Below are positions 54,494 to 64,000 of a stretch of DNA of 64,000 nt, piece by piece. The stretch's first letter is position 1; each line of letters begins with the position of its first letter. The translations under genes were made by a program, and so were the position numbers. The notes below the pieces were generated by a model. The model saw only the letters and a list, made by a program, of their open reading frames with translations, had not been told where the DNA came from and made no database searches. The stretch comes from Rhea pennata (taxonomy: Eukaryota; Chordata; Aves; Rheiformes; Rheidae), in contig NC_084665.1 of NCBI RefSeq assembly GCF_028389875.1, positions 19,686,001-19,750,000 on the forward strand, in the 5' to 3' direction.

Positions 54494-57400
54494 ACATGTC
54501 ACCCCTCCCTCCCACCTCCAACATGCAATGTAAATTGTGGTTTCTAGTTTCAGCTAGATGCAAGCAAATTCCAGCTCTTCCCCATCTGCTACTTTCAGAT
54601 TCCCAATCCTCAGAGCTCCACATCCTCAAATCTAGCACTTCCTCAAGATCTGTTCAGCTCTTCTTACTAGCAGCACAGGTAGAGAAAGGAGAAAATGCCT
54701 GGCAGGACTTGCAGCAGGACAGCATCACCGGCACACCATGCTGGCATTCAGCAGGAACAGCAAGTGTTGGTCTCCAGGCTACTTGCTAGTTGGACACGGT
54801 TTACAGAAGCTAGCAGTGCTCATAGCACAGCGTGAGACACACCCTGGGACGGGAAGCCAAGAGGAGTGTTATATTCATCTCAGATTTCAGGGATTCCCTG
54901 AGATGCATTAGATAAAGGAACCCATTCCCTTTCTACGATAGAAACTTGGCTTTTCTCAAAAATGCTCCACAGCTACAAACCTTTTTTCATTTGTGAGTAC
55001 TTATGTAACCACTGCCAAGGATAAACAGGCCTGTTCCCTTTTAATTTTTTAATAATATTTCTGGAAATCTGTACCTGAAGCTTTCTGCTGTTTCACACAA
55101 TTCTTGACCCTAATTCTTATATTTTGGCCAATCACTATCATTTTCTGTTTTAACTATTGAAACAAGCAGTGAATGTATTAGCTATGACAGATAGCAGGTA
55201 TTTAAATACCCACAGATTTGTTAGCAATGAGAATCAGTGACCAATTCATTAGGATAAATGTTTCAAAAGCAATAAAGGCACACACAAATACATCTCACAA
55301 AGCTACTCCTGGCCTTGAGTGGTGTTAGTACCCATCAAAATTTTCTCAACTGCTGTGGGGCATCAACATCCCTGTACAGGTAAAGCTCTAAAATTGACTG
55401 TTTAATTTTCTACTAATATTTATTCTCCTGACAATTTCCTTATAAAGTATTATTACTGCAGAAAGAGGCAGACTGCCTGTTTTTTCTTGCTCATCTACTG
55501 TTTAAAGAAAGACTCTGCTTTTGCAAAGCAAGTTTTTGAAAACATCAAGTACTTGGAGTTCAGTTTTATTCCTTCATATAGCTCACCTAGAACAATTTAA
55601 AAGTAGGGTTTTAAAAAAAAAAAAAAAAAAAAAAAGACAAAAAAGGACATGAACTGTTTCAGATGGTCAGTTCTGAAAAGCTTATCCGACTCCCTGGTTT
55701 CAGTAAATTCTTTGCAACTAAACTTACTTCAAAAAATGCCCTCTGTGGTATTTCTGCTGCTGTACCATCATCAGTGTGTTTCCATAGGGGAAACAGAACA
55801 AAACCTTGAAAGTAATTCTGCTAGTGATTACAGAAAGGAGAGCACCTGTGCCATCTCCCAGATCAGTGTCAGCTCTACAGGAGAAACTGAAATAAAAAGC
55901 AGTGATTTTTTATTTATTTGTTGACATCAAGACCAGCAGATATGATAGCTCTCTGGTTAAATTCAATTTGCTGATATTTTAAAGTTGTACCTTTTTGTTT
56001 GTTTGTTTTCTTTTTTTTTTTTTTTTTTTTTTTAAATCTCTCAGGTTCTCCATAATCTCAGCAAATCAAAACTTGATTTTCCTCAAAAGTTATCCACAAA
56101 TACACAAACGTAAAAGATTTTAACAAAGTGATTCAAGCATTTATGTGCATTCCCCTTTAAATCCTCCAGCCTCTCAAAAGCTGTCCCCTCATCTTTTTCC
56201 TCAATTCATAATTTTTCAGTTTATGCTAGTCAATGAATTTTGCACTGAAATTTCCTATGGTTTTTACCAACTGACCTTTCCATTCAATATGTCCCTAAAA
56301 TCCACCCCACACCGACTGCACCTCTGGACTCTGAATACCGCGTTGCCATCAAGGTTAAGCCCTCATTCTGCCCTTTTCTAGGGCACTTCCAGTGCTGCTA
56401 GTCCCACTTTCAAACTGGTCTTTGGTTTTTATTGCCCTGTGCATAAACTGTGCCTGACAGCACCCTTCAAAAGCCCTGTCTCACCATACACCTTGCTCAA
56501 AATGAAAACATTGCTCGTCTTAACAGTAGGAAGAAAACATATGAAAGAAAGAGCAAACAGATTTTAAACAAAGTCCGCATGCACACTTGTTTCACCTAAC
56601 CACAGCTGTGCTGCGTTCATGACGAAGCCAATCACACATTACACAAAGCCTCTTCTCCACACCTCTAAATACCTCCTCTCTCAAGAGAGCAAATCGAAAG
56701 ATGAAGGAAATTCTCTCTTAATCTTTAATTATCTCATCTTTGGTACACTCCTAGGTTCAGTTCATGAAAAACAGTTTTGTGTCGATTCAGGTTCACAGCT
56801 AACAACACATAGGCATCCATGTGGACATGACCAGTTGTTTCCCTTTCAGTTTCTGTTCTGTAACTGTAATGCTGTAAACCACAGTATTTCTATAGTAACT
56901 TGCTCACAAAAATATTTGTCTTTCTTTTCAACAATTTCCTCTACCTCTGCTTTTTACCTAAGAGGCATTTGTCTTCTCTTTTATTGTATGATCAGGAGGT
57001 AAAGGCAGTTTCCCTATATTTTATTCTTAAGTGCCTCAAATGTTCAAATTAACATATCATGCTTAACAATGAGAACATGGATGACAAAAAAAATACAATT
57101 CCGGAAGTGTTTGAAAAGAGGCATGAAGTTTCTGCTCTCTAACAGCAGCTGAAGTTTGGCACAATGTTAAATAGTTATATTGCATACATAAATAAACTGC
57201 AATTAAAGTCAGGACAAAATGTATCCCTTTATAAAAACATTTTATATAAGTTAAGATCTCCCAAATAAACCACGCGTCTATTTTCAGTATGATTTGCATG
57301 ACAGACTGGAAATAGCTAGGGGGAAAAAAAAGTGACGGACAATCTTTCAAAGGAAAAGGGAAGGAAAGAAAGAGATCTTTCCAAATACAACAACCCACAT

Positions 57401-58329
57401 GATGCTAATTGTTAAAGTTTCTGATGCCAGCAATGGATCTGTTGGAGCTGCTTTTCACAGAAAAACATTATGCAAGCTACATGAAGAGGTCTTTCAACTC
57501 TTACTGAAAATAAGAGATATATTAAGGCTAGCTCCTTGATCTGCTGTTTTTCTTGACTTCTTTATAAAGGGCTCGAACATCCTGACCTCTAGGATGCATA
57601 AATCTGCCCCATCTTCTTGAATCTATGAAGACATTAGACGTGTTTAGACTCTCTTGCCTAAAAGGGAGTGCAAGAGAGCTGAGGCCACTGTGTGGAAACC
57701 ACGTTGTGGGGAGACAAAGAAGTAGAAGAGACATGAGATACATCACTTGCAAGAAGCAGAGTCAGGAAGGAATTATCCATTGCTTTCCGAAAAAGCAGAG
57801 GGAAATGACTATGCCATCAGGTATATTAAGAACAATTTATTTGTTCCAGAAAAAAATATTTCAGAAAAAGCATACTGAGTTTTAAAAATGTTTTGGGATT
57901 CGTTATTGTGCCTTGCCCTAGTAAAACAAGGTGCTTTTGCTGCCACTGTTCAGAAAGAAAACTGAACAATAAGACTACATAGAATTATGACTTTCCATGC
58001 AGGCATTCTGCTATTATGGTCCAACACCACAGAATGAATCTTGTAAACAGTTTGTTAAAGTATGAGAATATTCTATAAGCTTGGCAGCCTGAAAAAAATT
58101 GAGGGAATCAGAGGAGACACCCACACCCAAACAGTTAGAGAGAGGACTGCAACCTAGAACAGTGAACTCCTACACAGCATCAGAGTTGTCTTTAACTTTT
58201 ATGACACTGAGAAATGGCTACCTCCTGTAGAAAAGATGCACCTGGAAATTAAAATATGAATCCATTTAGGTCAGTTTGAGAAGGAGAGAGGGAAATTGGG
58301 GGTTATTGCTATCATCATCATCCACATAC
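54494..58329. other. intergenic sequence, CLIP4 to PCARE
   Basis: AT-rich sequence with a poly(A) run at about 55612-55636 and a poly(T) run at about 56010-56034. The reading frames are short and show no family I recognise. No RNA gene seen. Confidence 0.5.
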
Positions 58330-59950
58330 CACCTTTCAGAAAGAAAAACTTGGAAAAGATAACAAGGAAAACTTATCCTCAGTGGAGGAAGATCAGGTTA
58401 GGGAACAGTTAAATAAATTGGACATAAACAAGCCCACAGGACCTGACGGAATGCACCTACAAGTGCTAAGGAAGGCAGCCAGTGTCATTGCAAGGCCACT
58501 GTCAATAATCATTGAAAAGTAATGGCAACTGAGGAAAGTTTGAGGACTGAAAGAGATCAAGTGTCACTCCTGTCTTCAAGGAGAAGGATCTGGGGAACTA
58601 CAAATCAGTTAACCTGGAGCTACAAATCAGTCAGCCTCACTTTGATCCCTGAAAAGGTACTGGAAAAAATAATCCTGAAAACAGTTTCCAGACATGTGAA
58701 GGGTACAAAGGTGATTGAGAGCAGTTAGCATGGGTTTAGGAAGGGGAAATCATGCTTAACCAACCTAATAGCCCTCTATTGGGCTTTTATGCAATGACTG
58801 GGCTGGTAGATGAGATGAGAGCAGTGAATGTTATCTTCTTTACTTTAGTAAGGCTTTTGACACAGTCTCCCTTGACATCCTCATAGGTAAAGTAATGAAG
58901 TGTGAGCTAGATAACTAGACACCGAGGTGGGCTGAAAGCTGGCTAAACTGCTGGGCTCAAAGGGTTGGGATCAGCAGCATGAGGTCCAACTAGAGGGCAT
59001 TGCTAGTGGTGTCCGCCAGGGGTTGATTCTAGGTCCAACATTGTTTAACTTCTTCATTAGTATCCTGGGTAATAGGACAAAGTACACCCTCAGCAAGTTT
59101 GCCAATAATACGAAATGGGGAGTAGTGGCTGATGCACCAGAGTGTTGTGCTGCTTTTCAGAGGGACCTCAACAGGCTGGAGAAATGGGCCAGAGGAACCT
59201 CATGAAGTTCGACAAAGGGAAATAAAAGGTCCTAGACCTGAGGAGGAATAATCTCATGCACCATTACATGCTGGGGGCTGACTGTTTGGAAAGCAGCTCT
59301 GCAGAGAAGGACTTGGGAGTCCTGGTGGACACCAAGCTGAGCGTGAGCCAACAAGATGCCCTCGTGGCAGAGAAGGCCAACTGCATACTGCCTGCATGAG
59401 GAAGAGTACTGCCAGAAGGTAAAGCGGGATGATCCTTCATCTCTACGCAGCACTGGCCAGGCCCCATCTGGAGGTGATGGGTCCAGGTATGGGCTTCCCA
59501 GACTGAGAGAAATATGGTAGAGCAAGTCCAACAAAGGGCCACTGAGACTATTAAGAGCCTGGAGCATTTCTCGTATGAGGAAAGGCTGGGAGAGCTGTGA
59601 CTGTTTAGCTGGAGAAAAGATGGCTTAGGAGGTATCAATGTTTATAAATACCTGATGCGTGGACGTAAAGAGGATGGAGCCAGGCTCTTCCCAGTGGTGC
59701 CCAGTGACAGGATGAGAGACAACAGGCACGAACTGGAATACAGGAAATTCCATCTGAACTTAAGAAAACACTTTTTCACTGTGAGAGTGATCAGACACTG
59801 GAGCAGGTTGCCCAGAAAGGTTGTGGAGTCTTGGAGATACTAAAACCCACAATCCTGAGTAACCTGTTCTAGTTGACCTTGCTCTGAGCAGGGCATTGGA
59901 CTATGCAATCTCCAGAGGTCCCTTCCAACCTCAGCTGTTCCGTGATTCTC
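58330..59950 (+). mobile_element. CR1 LINE copy with degenerate reverse transcriptase region
   Basis: The longest CR1 here. It has broken frames matching CR1 ORF2: NKPTGPDGMH (start of the RT fingers), SKAFDTVSLDIL, then GPTLFNFFISIL and LSKFANNTK at about 59032-59121. The last segment corresponds to the catalytic FADD box, and both aspartates are replaced by Asn. QRDLNRLEKWA and the ORF2 C-terminal part follow. The element ends in CR1 3' UTR and a degenerate tail near 59950. Many stops and frameshifts make it inactive. Confidence 0.92.
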
Positions 59951-61515
59951 TTTTCTGCTTCATCACAGCATTCCAAAGCCTATTCTGCCTTCTTTAATTT
60001 CTCTTTCGGAGTAGGATTTTTGAGAGAAAGGGAAGCAGCAATTAAGTGAAGTGGTAAAAAAGTGCCACAAAAGGAACAATTCTGTCCTGGTTTTAGAAGT
60101 GATTTGAATGGATAGTTCTAGATATTTTTTTTTCAGAACTGAGTCTATTTTTTTAACCTAGTATATCCATTTAACTTTTTTTCTTAGAGTTTTAACCCTT
60201 GAATTCTTGCAATTATGAGAACTAACCCTTAGTTCATGAAAAAGAAATAAAGTTTTTCACTTTTGTGGTTGCAAAGAACATTAAAAATTTATCCCTAAGT
60301 AGTCACAGGAAGGAAGAAGAGAATTTTCATTTTAGAGATCTATGGTTTTATAGAAAACTGATTTGATGTGGGGGGGTTGCTTAATAGATAATTTTGAAAG
60401 CCTGAAGTTGGCTACTGAAGCTGTGATTTAACTTTTCCCAAATTAAGTTAGATGCTGTCACTGAATATTGAGCACTGTAGGATGTTTAATTCTCAGCATT
60501 TACAGTGACAACAAGTAAAAGGTACTTCCAATTTTTTTCAATCTGAAATTCTTCGGCTTAGATTCACTAGATTTAGACACCATCTTAACTGCATATGCAA
60601 AAAATATTCCACTAATAGTATGCTATGCTATTGTGCAGTTCAGCTTCTCAGGTTGGGGAATTGTCTGAAAAGGGGGGAAAAAAAAGAAAAAAAAAACGTG
60701 CTATGAATGATCACCTGAGGGGAGGAGAAAACAAAACCTTATTTGGAAGGCACAGAAAGAAAAAATAAATAGCTTGTCACTCACATACAGAGGAAAAACA
60801 TTGAAGACCCTGAAGGTAGAAGTTTAACAGGCATCTCAAATCAATTTGATTCCATGTCTTGTACTTCCCAGTAGATACACACTCCGCCAAGGTCACCTTT
60901 CTCTTGGTTAAAGAGTATCAGTGGCATGTGCCACTTGTTCAAATAGTTTCCTTTTGAAAGGGTTTCAAAATAGTTTCTTCCTTTGGATCTCTGCATTCAA
61001 TTGTACAGTATTTTTCTGTAATAAAGGAAAAAAGGATGGACTATGTATCAAGGCAACAAGTTCTTTTGTCTCCCAATATAGTGTGGAAAAAAATCTTCCT
61101 TTATAAATACAACATGGGTGCTGACTGGTTGGAGCCTGCTTAGCCTAACAAGCTTAAAATCTTATTTGTAGTGGACATCTGTCAAGACAGAAGCAAGGTA
61201 CGCAAGTCCTCTTAATCCATTAGCTCTAAACCCATCAGAGCTTTCACACTCCTTTTCTGAATCAAAGAAGAAAATCTGAGTAGAAACAGTACAATGGGAT
61301 AGTGCACACCATCAAGACCAGATCTTCGGCCGTAGGCACATGAGACTTCAAGTAAACAACAACGCCAGCTGACAATGAAACTGGGATTGCAATGAAAACT
61401 TGTAAGAAAAAGGCTGGTTTGGAGTTCAGGATGAAACAGTGAGTTTGATTCTTTGTTGTGTTTTCCCTGGTCATTTAGATATTTAAGCAAAAATAAAGCC
61501 AAAGACAGAGAAAAG
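59951..61515 (+). other. PCARE upstream region and 5' UTR
   Basis: No coding region. A TATAAATA at 61102-61109 and a CRX-type TAATCC at 61213-61218 are present, but single short motifs prove little. An in-frame TGA at 61432-61434 shows the PCARE frame does not extend further 5'. Confidence 0.5.
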
Positions 61516-64000
61516 ATGGGCTGCACACCCTCTCGCAGCGAGATTGCTAATAGTATTGCAAGAAATGGTCTTAAGGCTTTGAATAAACCCAAAGGTATTT
61601 GGCGTGTTGATCCAGGAGATAAAGGAATTCCATTGCTAGTTAAAGGTTCGTCTTGTTACACTATTGATGAATTTGGTCAGTACGAGATTCAGAGGAAGGA
61701 CTGTCCAAGAGAAACTGAGGAGCAAATACCAGAGCAAGACAAAAAGGATCATTTCCAATTATCTTCCAAGGGTCATTCAGATCCCCAGATTGCCAGGGCA
61801 GAAAAGAAAACCAAGAGGACAGCCACAGATGCAGAAGCAGCTATGTCTGAACTTATTGAGTCCCAGAAACATATCACTGAGGACATACAGATCAGAAAGC
61901 AAAGCTCCTGTGAATCAGAAGCATCAACTTTCAATTGGGATGACAAGAATGAAAGCAATGGAAAGAAAATCTCAAAGAAAGGAAAAAAACAAAAAAGTCA
62001 TAAACTGGCAAAGCAAGGTCGACCTTGCAAAATTAAAGAAAAGTCCATTTTGCCTCAACACGAGACAGAGAAAAAGGTAGATTTCCCAGAACTGCTTGTT
62101 AAGGCTCATCAGAGTGCTTATGCCTACTTAAATCCCAACCTCTCCAAATATGAAGCTATCCTTCATATGGCCAACCAGGCTACACAAACTCAGCTCTTCT
62201 TACAGCAGATGGTAAGCTTCCTGGTACTTTGCTTTGATGAAATCAACCAGCTCTTGGAAGAAATTGCCAATGATGGGGAAAATCTTCTCAAAAATATAGG
62301 TGGGAATCTGGCATGGCCAGCAGAAAAAGATTTGAAGGAGCACCCTGATCTCTTGCAACAATTACTGCAGTACACTGTCAATAAAATGCAGTTGCTCAAT
62401 GGAACAGTGGCCTCCCTCACCTCTGATGCCCTTCAGGAGACATGCAGCTACCTGCAGTCTGCTGCAAGCAACTTGGAAGTAAAACTGAAAGCAAAGCAAA
62501 GTTTTGATGAGCGCCTGTTACAGACAATAAGCTTGCTCGAAGCCTCTACAGTGGGATCCTCCCTATCCCACAGTGATGACAGAACGCTCTACTCTGAGGA
62601 CAGTGGCATTGGAGCAGACAATGAATCTATCAAAGATTTCAGTGCTCTCAGTCATCTTGGAAGACAAGCAAGCTGTGATTCCTGTGCACATGGCCATCTA
62701 TCTGAAAAGCACATCAGAGCTGCACAGCACACTTGTGATGGGACAGCATCGCCAGGCTCAGCCACAGCCCATGACTCTGCACTTGAAAGACATTTTAAAG
62801 ATATATTTTACTCATCTGTTCAGAGTAGAGAAGTATCTTCTTGTCAGAGTAGAGTACCAAAAGATGCTTCTACCATGCCTGAACATGCAAGCATGAACAA
62901 AAGCCATTCTTATAACTCCTTCCAGTCTGATTCTACTCAGGAAGGTGAACATTTCAAAATCTGTGAATCCACAGATTTTGCTTCTGATGATAACGAAGGG
63001 AGCACCCTTGGGGAGGATGATGACAGCACAAGTTTATCAGAGATCAGGAAGGATATTCTGCCAAGAAGGCCTCTATCTTCACCTGCGGTAACTGATAATA
63101 CACAAAGGCAATCTACAAAGAGGACAGAGAATGCAGAGACAGAGGAAATGATTCTGAAGATGAAATATGCCATCAGTGAAAAAATCAAGTTTGTCCCAGC
63201 TAAATGTAGGCATAAGGAATGGATAGAGGATGAGAGTGGAAGGACAGTCCTAAGAGCAAGGCCCAGTACAGCAACGGGTAGCCAGAAAACCCTAGTGAAA
63301 CAACGGCGGTCCAGGTCAGAGGAGTCTCTCAGAAGCCAGGCAGAGGACCCAACCCTTCTAGAGCTTCAAAGAACTCAAAAAGAGCTCAACAAAAGACTGG
63401 AAATGTTTTACAGAAACAAGGACTCAGACAGCAACCAAGAGCCTTGGAAATCAAGAACAGCATCTTATTTACAGGATGAGCATGTTTTGTCTAGATCCTC
63501 TAGCAAACTGAAGGCTTGCCTCTCAAAAAATTTCAGCATATTGCCTAACCAGGATAAAATCCCTTTGTATATGGTTGATCAAAATTCTGCCACTCACCTG
63601 GATGAAAGAGGAGGCAAGAAGCCCTTAAGATCTACTGTGTCTCCACAGGAGTCATCAGGCAGCAAAGATGACGAGCCTCGCGGAACACAAATCCTGAACA
63701 GCAGTAGCTGTGCCTCCCGCAAGTCTGTCAGAAAGCTTATTGAAACATTCAGTCCTACTGATGATCTTGTAAAAGACACACCTCTAAGATCTTTAGGACC
63801 AATAAAGTGCATCAGAAAATTTGGACTTCCAGTTATTCCACCTACTCCTCCCTTTCAGAAAAGCCTGGCACCTTTAAGTTTTAAGCATCGTATTTCACCA
63901 GAAGAAGACATAAACCTTCGAAACACCGATGCAGTTTGTTCAAACTTTCCAAATGGCTTTCTTCCTGTACCAGCTGCAGAATTCAGTACAAAGGATACAA
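61516..64000 (+). CDS. PCARE: PCARE (C2orf71), photoreceptor cilium actin regulator, N-terminal part
   Basis: PCARE works in photoreceptors, where it recruits WASF3 and the actin machinery to the ciliary tip for outer-segment disc formation; loss causes retinitis pigmentosa in people. The frame stays open for 828 codons and leaves the window without a stop; human PCARE has about 1288 residues and most of its CDS is in the first exon, as I recall. The start is the first in-frame ATG after a TGA at 61432, with A at -3 and G at +4. It begins MGCTPSRSEI, where human has MGCTPSHSDL. Gly2 and Cys3 form the known myristoylation/palmitoylation signal. Residues about 190-345 are predicted helical and rich in Leu/Gln (SKYEAILHMANQATQTQ, SFLVLCFDEINQLLEE), the best-conserved part by eye. 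The rest is Ser/Lys/Glu-rich and probably disordered, with a proline motif GLPVIPPTPPF near residue 770. CLIP4 is divergent, about 10 kb away. Confidence 0.95.
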   Translation, partial: MGCTPSRSEIANSIARNGLKALNKPKGIWRVDPGDKGIPLLVKGSSCYTIDEFGQYEIQRKDCPRETEEQIPEQDKKDHFQLSSKGHSDPQIARAEKKTKRTATDAEAAMSELIESQKHITEDIQIRKQSSCESEASTFNWDDKNESNGKKISKKGKKQKSHKLAKQGRPCKIKEKSILPQHETEKKVDFPELLVKAHQSAYAYLNPNLSKYEAILHMANQATQTQLFLQQMVSFLVLCFDEINQLLEEIANDGENLLKNIGGNLAWPAEKDLKEHPDLLQQLLQYTVNKMQLLNGTVASLTSDALQETCSYLQSAASNLEVKLKAKQSFDERLLQTISLLEASTVGSSLSHSDDRTLYSEDSGIGADNESIKDFSALSHLGRQASCDSCAHGHLSEKHIRAAQHTCDGTASPGSATAHDSALERHFKDIFYSSVQSREVSSCQSRVPKDASTMPEHASMNKSHSYNSFQSDSTQEGEHFKICESTDFASDDNEGSTLGEDDDSTSLSEIRKDILPRRPLSSPAVTDNTQRQSTKRTENAETEEMILKMKYAISEKIKFVPAKCRHKEWIEDESGRTVLRARPSTATGSQKTLVKQRRSRSEESLRSQAEDPTLLELQRTQKELNKRLEMFYRNKDSDSNQEPWKSRTASYLQDEHVLSRSSSKLKACLSKNFSILPNQDKIPLYMVDQNSATHLDERGGKKPLRSTVSPQESSGSKDDEPRGTQILNSSSCASRKSVRKLIETFSPTDDLVKDTPLRSLGPIKCIRKFGLPVIPPTPPFQKSLAPLSFKHRISPEEDINLRNTDAVCSNFPNGFLPVPAAEFSTKDT

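Noticed and set aside
61664-62080. 138-codon plus-strand frame near 61.7 kb
   Set aside because: It is a shifted-frame shadow of the PCARE frame that starts at 61516 and is open throughout.

Overview
The window looks like a segment of a bird genome. It has long GT-AG introns, few and mostly old transposon copies, and several CR1 LINE fragments of the avian type whose 3' ends carry ATTCTRTG-like tails. Three genes lie in the order ALK(+) - CLIP4(-) - PCARE(+). This is the same neighbourhood and relative orientation as on human chromosome 2p23, read from the other strand. No operons, CRISPR arrays or other prokaryotic structures are present.

Region by region. (1) 1-240: a tRNA-Phe-like sequence fused to a CR1 3' tail, with the structure of a tRNA-headed SINE, lying in an ALK intron. 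(2) 1530-9391: the last six coding exons of ALK, giving the C-terminal 407 residues from the kinase C-lobe to the stop. After the stop come a purine tract, a large AT/TG microsatellite and two candidate poly(A) signals. (3) About 14.3-18.66 kb: the convergent ALK/CLIP4 interval, with one CR1. (4) 18664-47112, minus strand: all 15 coding exons of CLIP4, which join without a phase break into a 693-residue protein with ankyrin repeats and three CAP-Gly domains. Its introns hold two CR1 copies, an amniote MIR-like SINE and an ancient LINE fragment. (5) About 50.5-51.1 kb: a strong CpG island, the likely CLIP4 promoter. (6) 51.2-61.5 kb: an intergenic stretch with a locally duplicated block of about 215 bp, a 20-G tract and a CR1 that keeps a degenerate reverse transcriptase region. 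(7) 61516-64000: the start of PCARE, one uninterrupted frame of at least 828 codons that leaves the window.

The three genes are not known to form one pathway. ALK is a neuronal receptor tyrosine kinase, CLIP4 a microtubule-binding CAP-Gly protein, and PCARE an acylated actin-associated ciliary protein of photoreceptors. CLIP4 and PCARE are divergent; ALK and CLIP4 are convergent. No convincing new multi-gene system was found. The most unusual item is the tRNA-Phe/CR1 chimera at the left end, followed by the duplicated block near 52.7 and 54.3 kb. All exon coordinates come from reading frames, splice sites and remembered family sequences; no alignment could be run.
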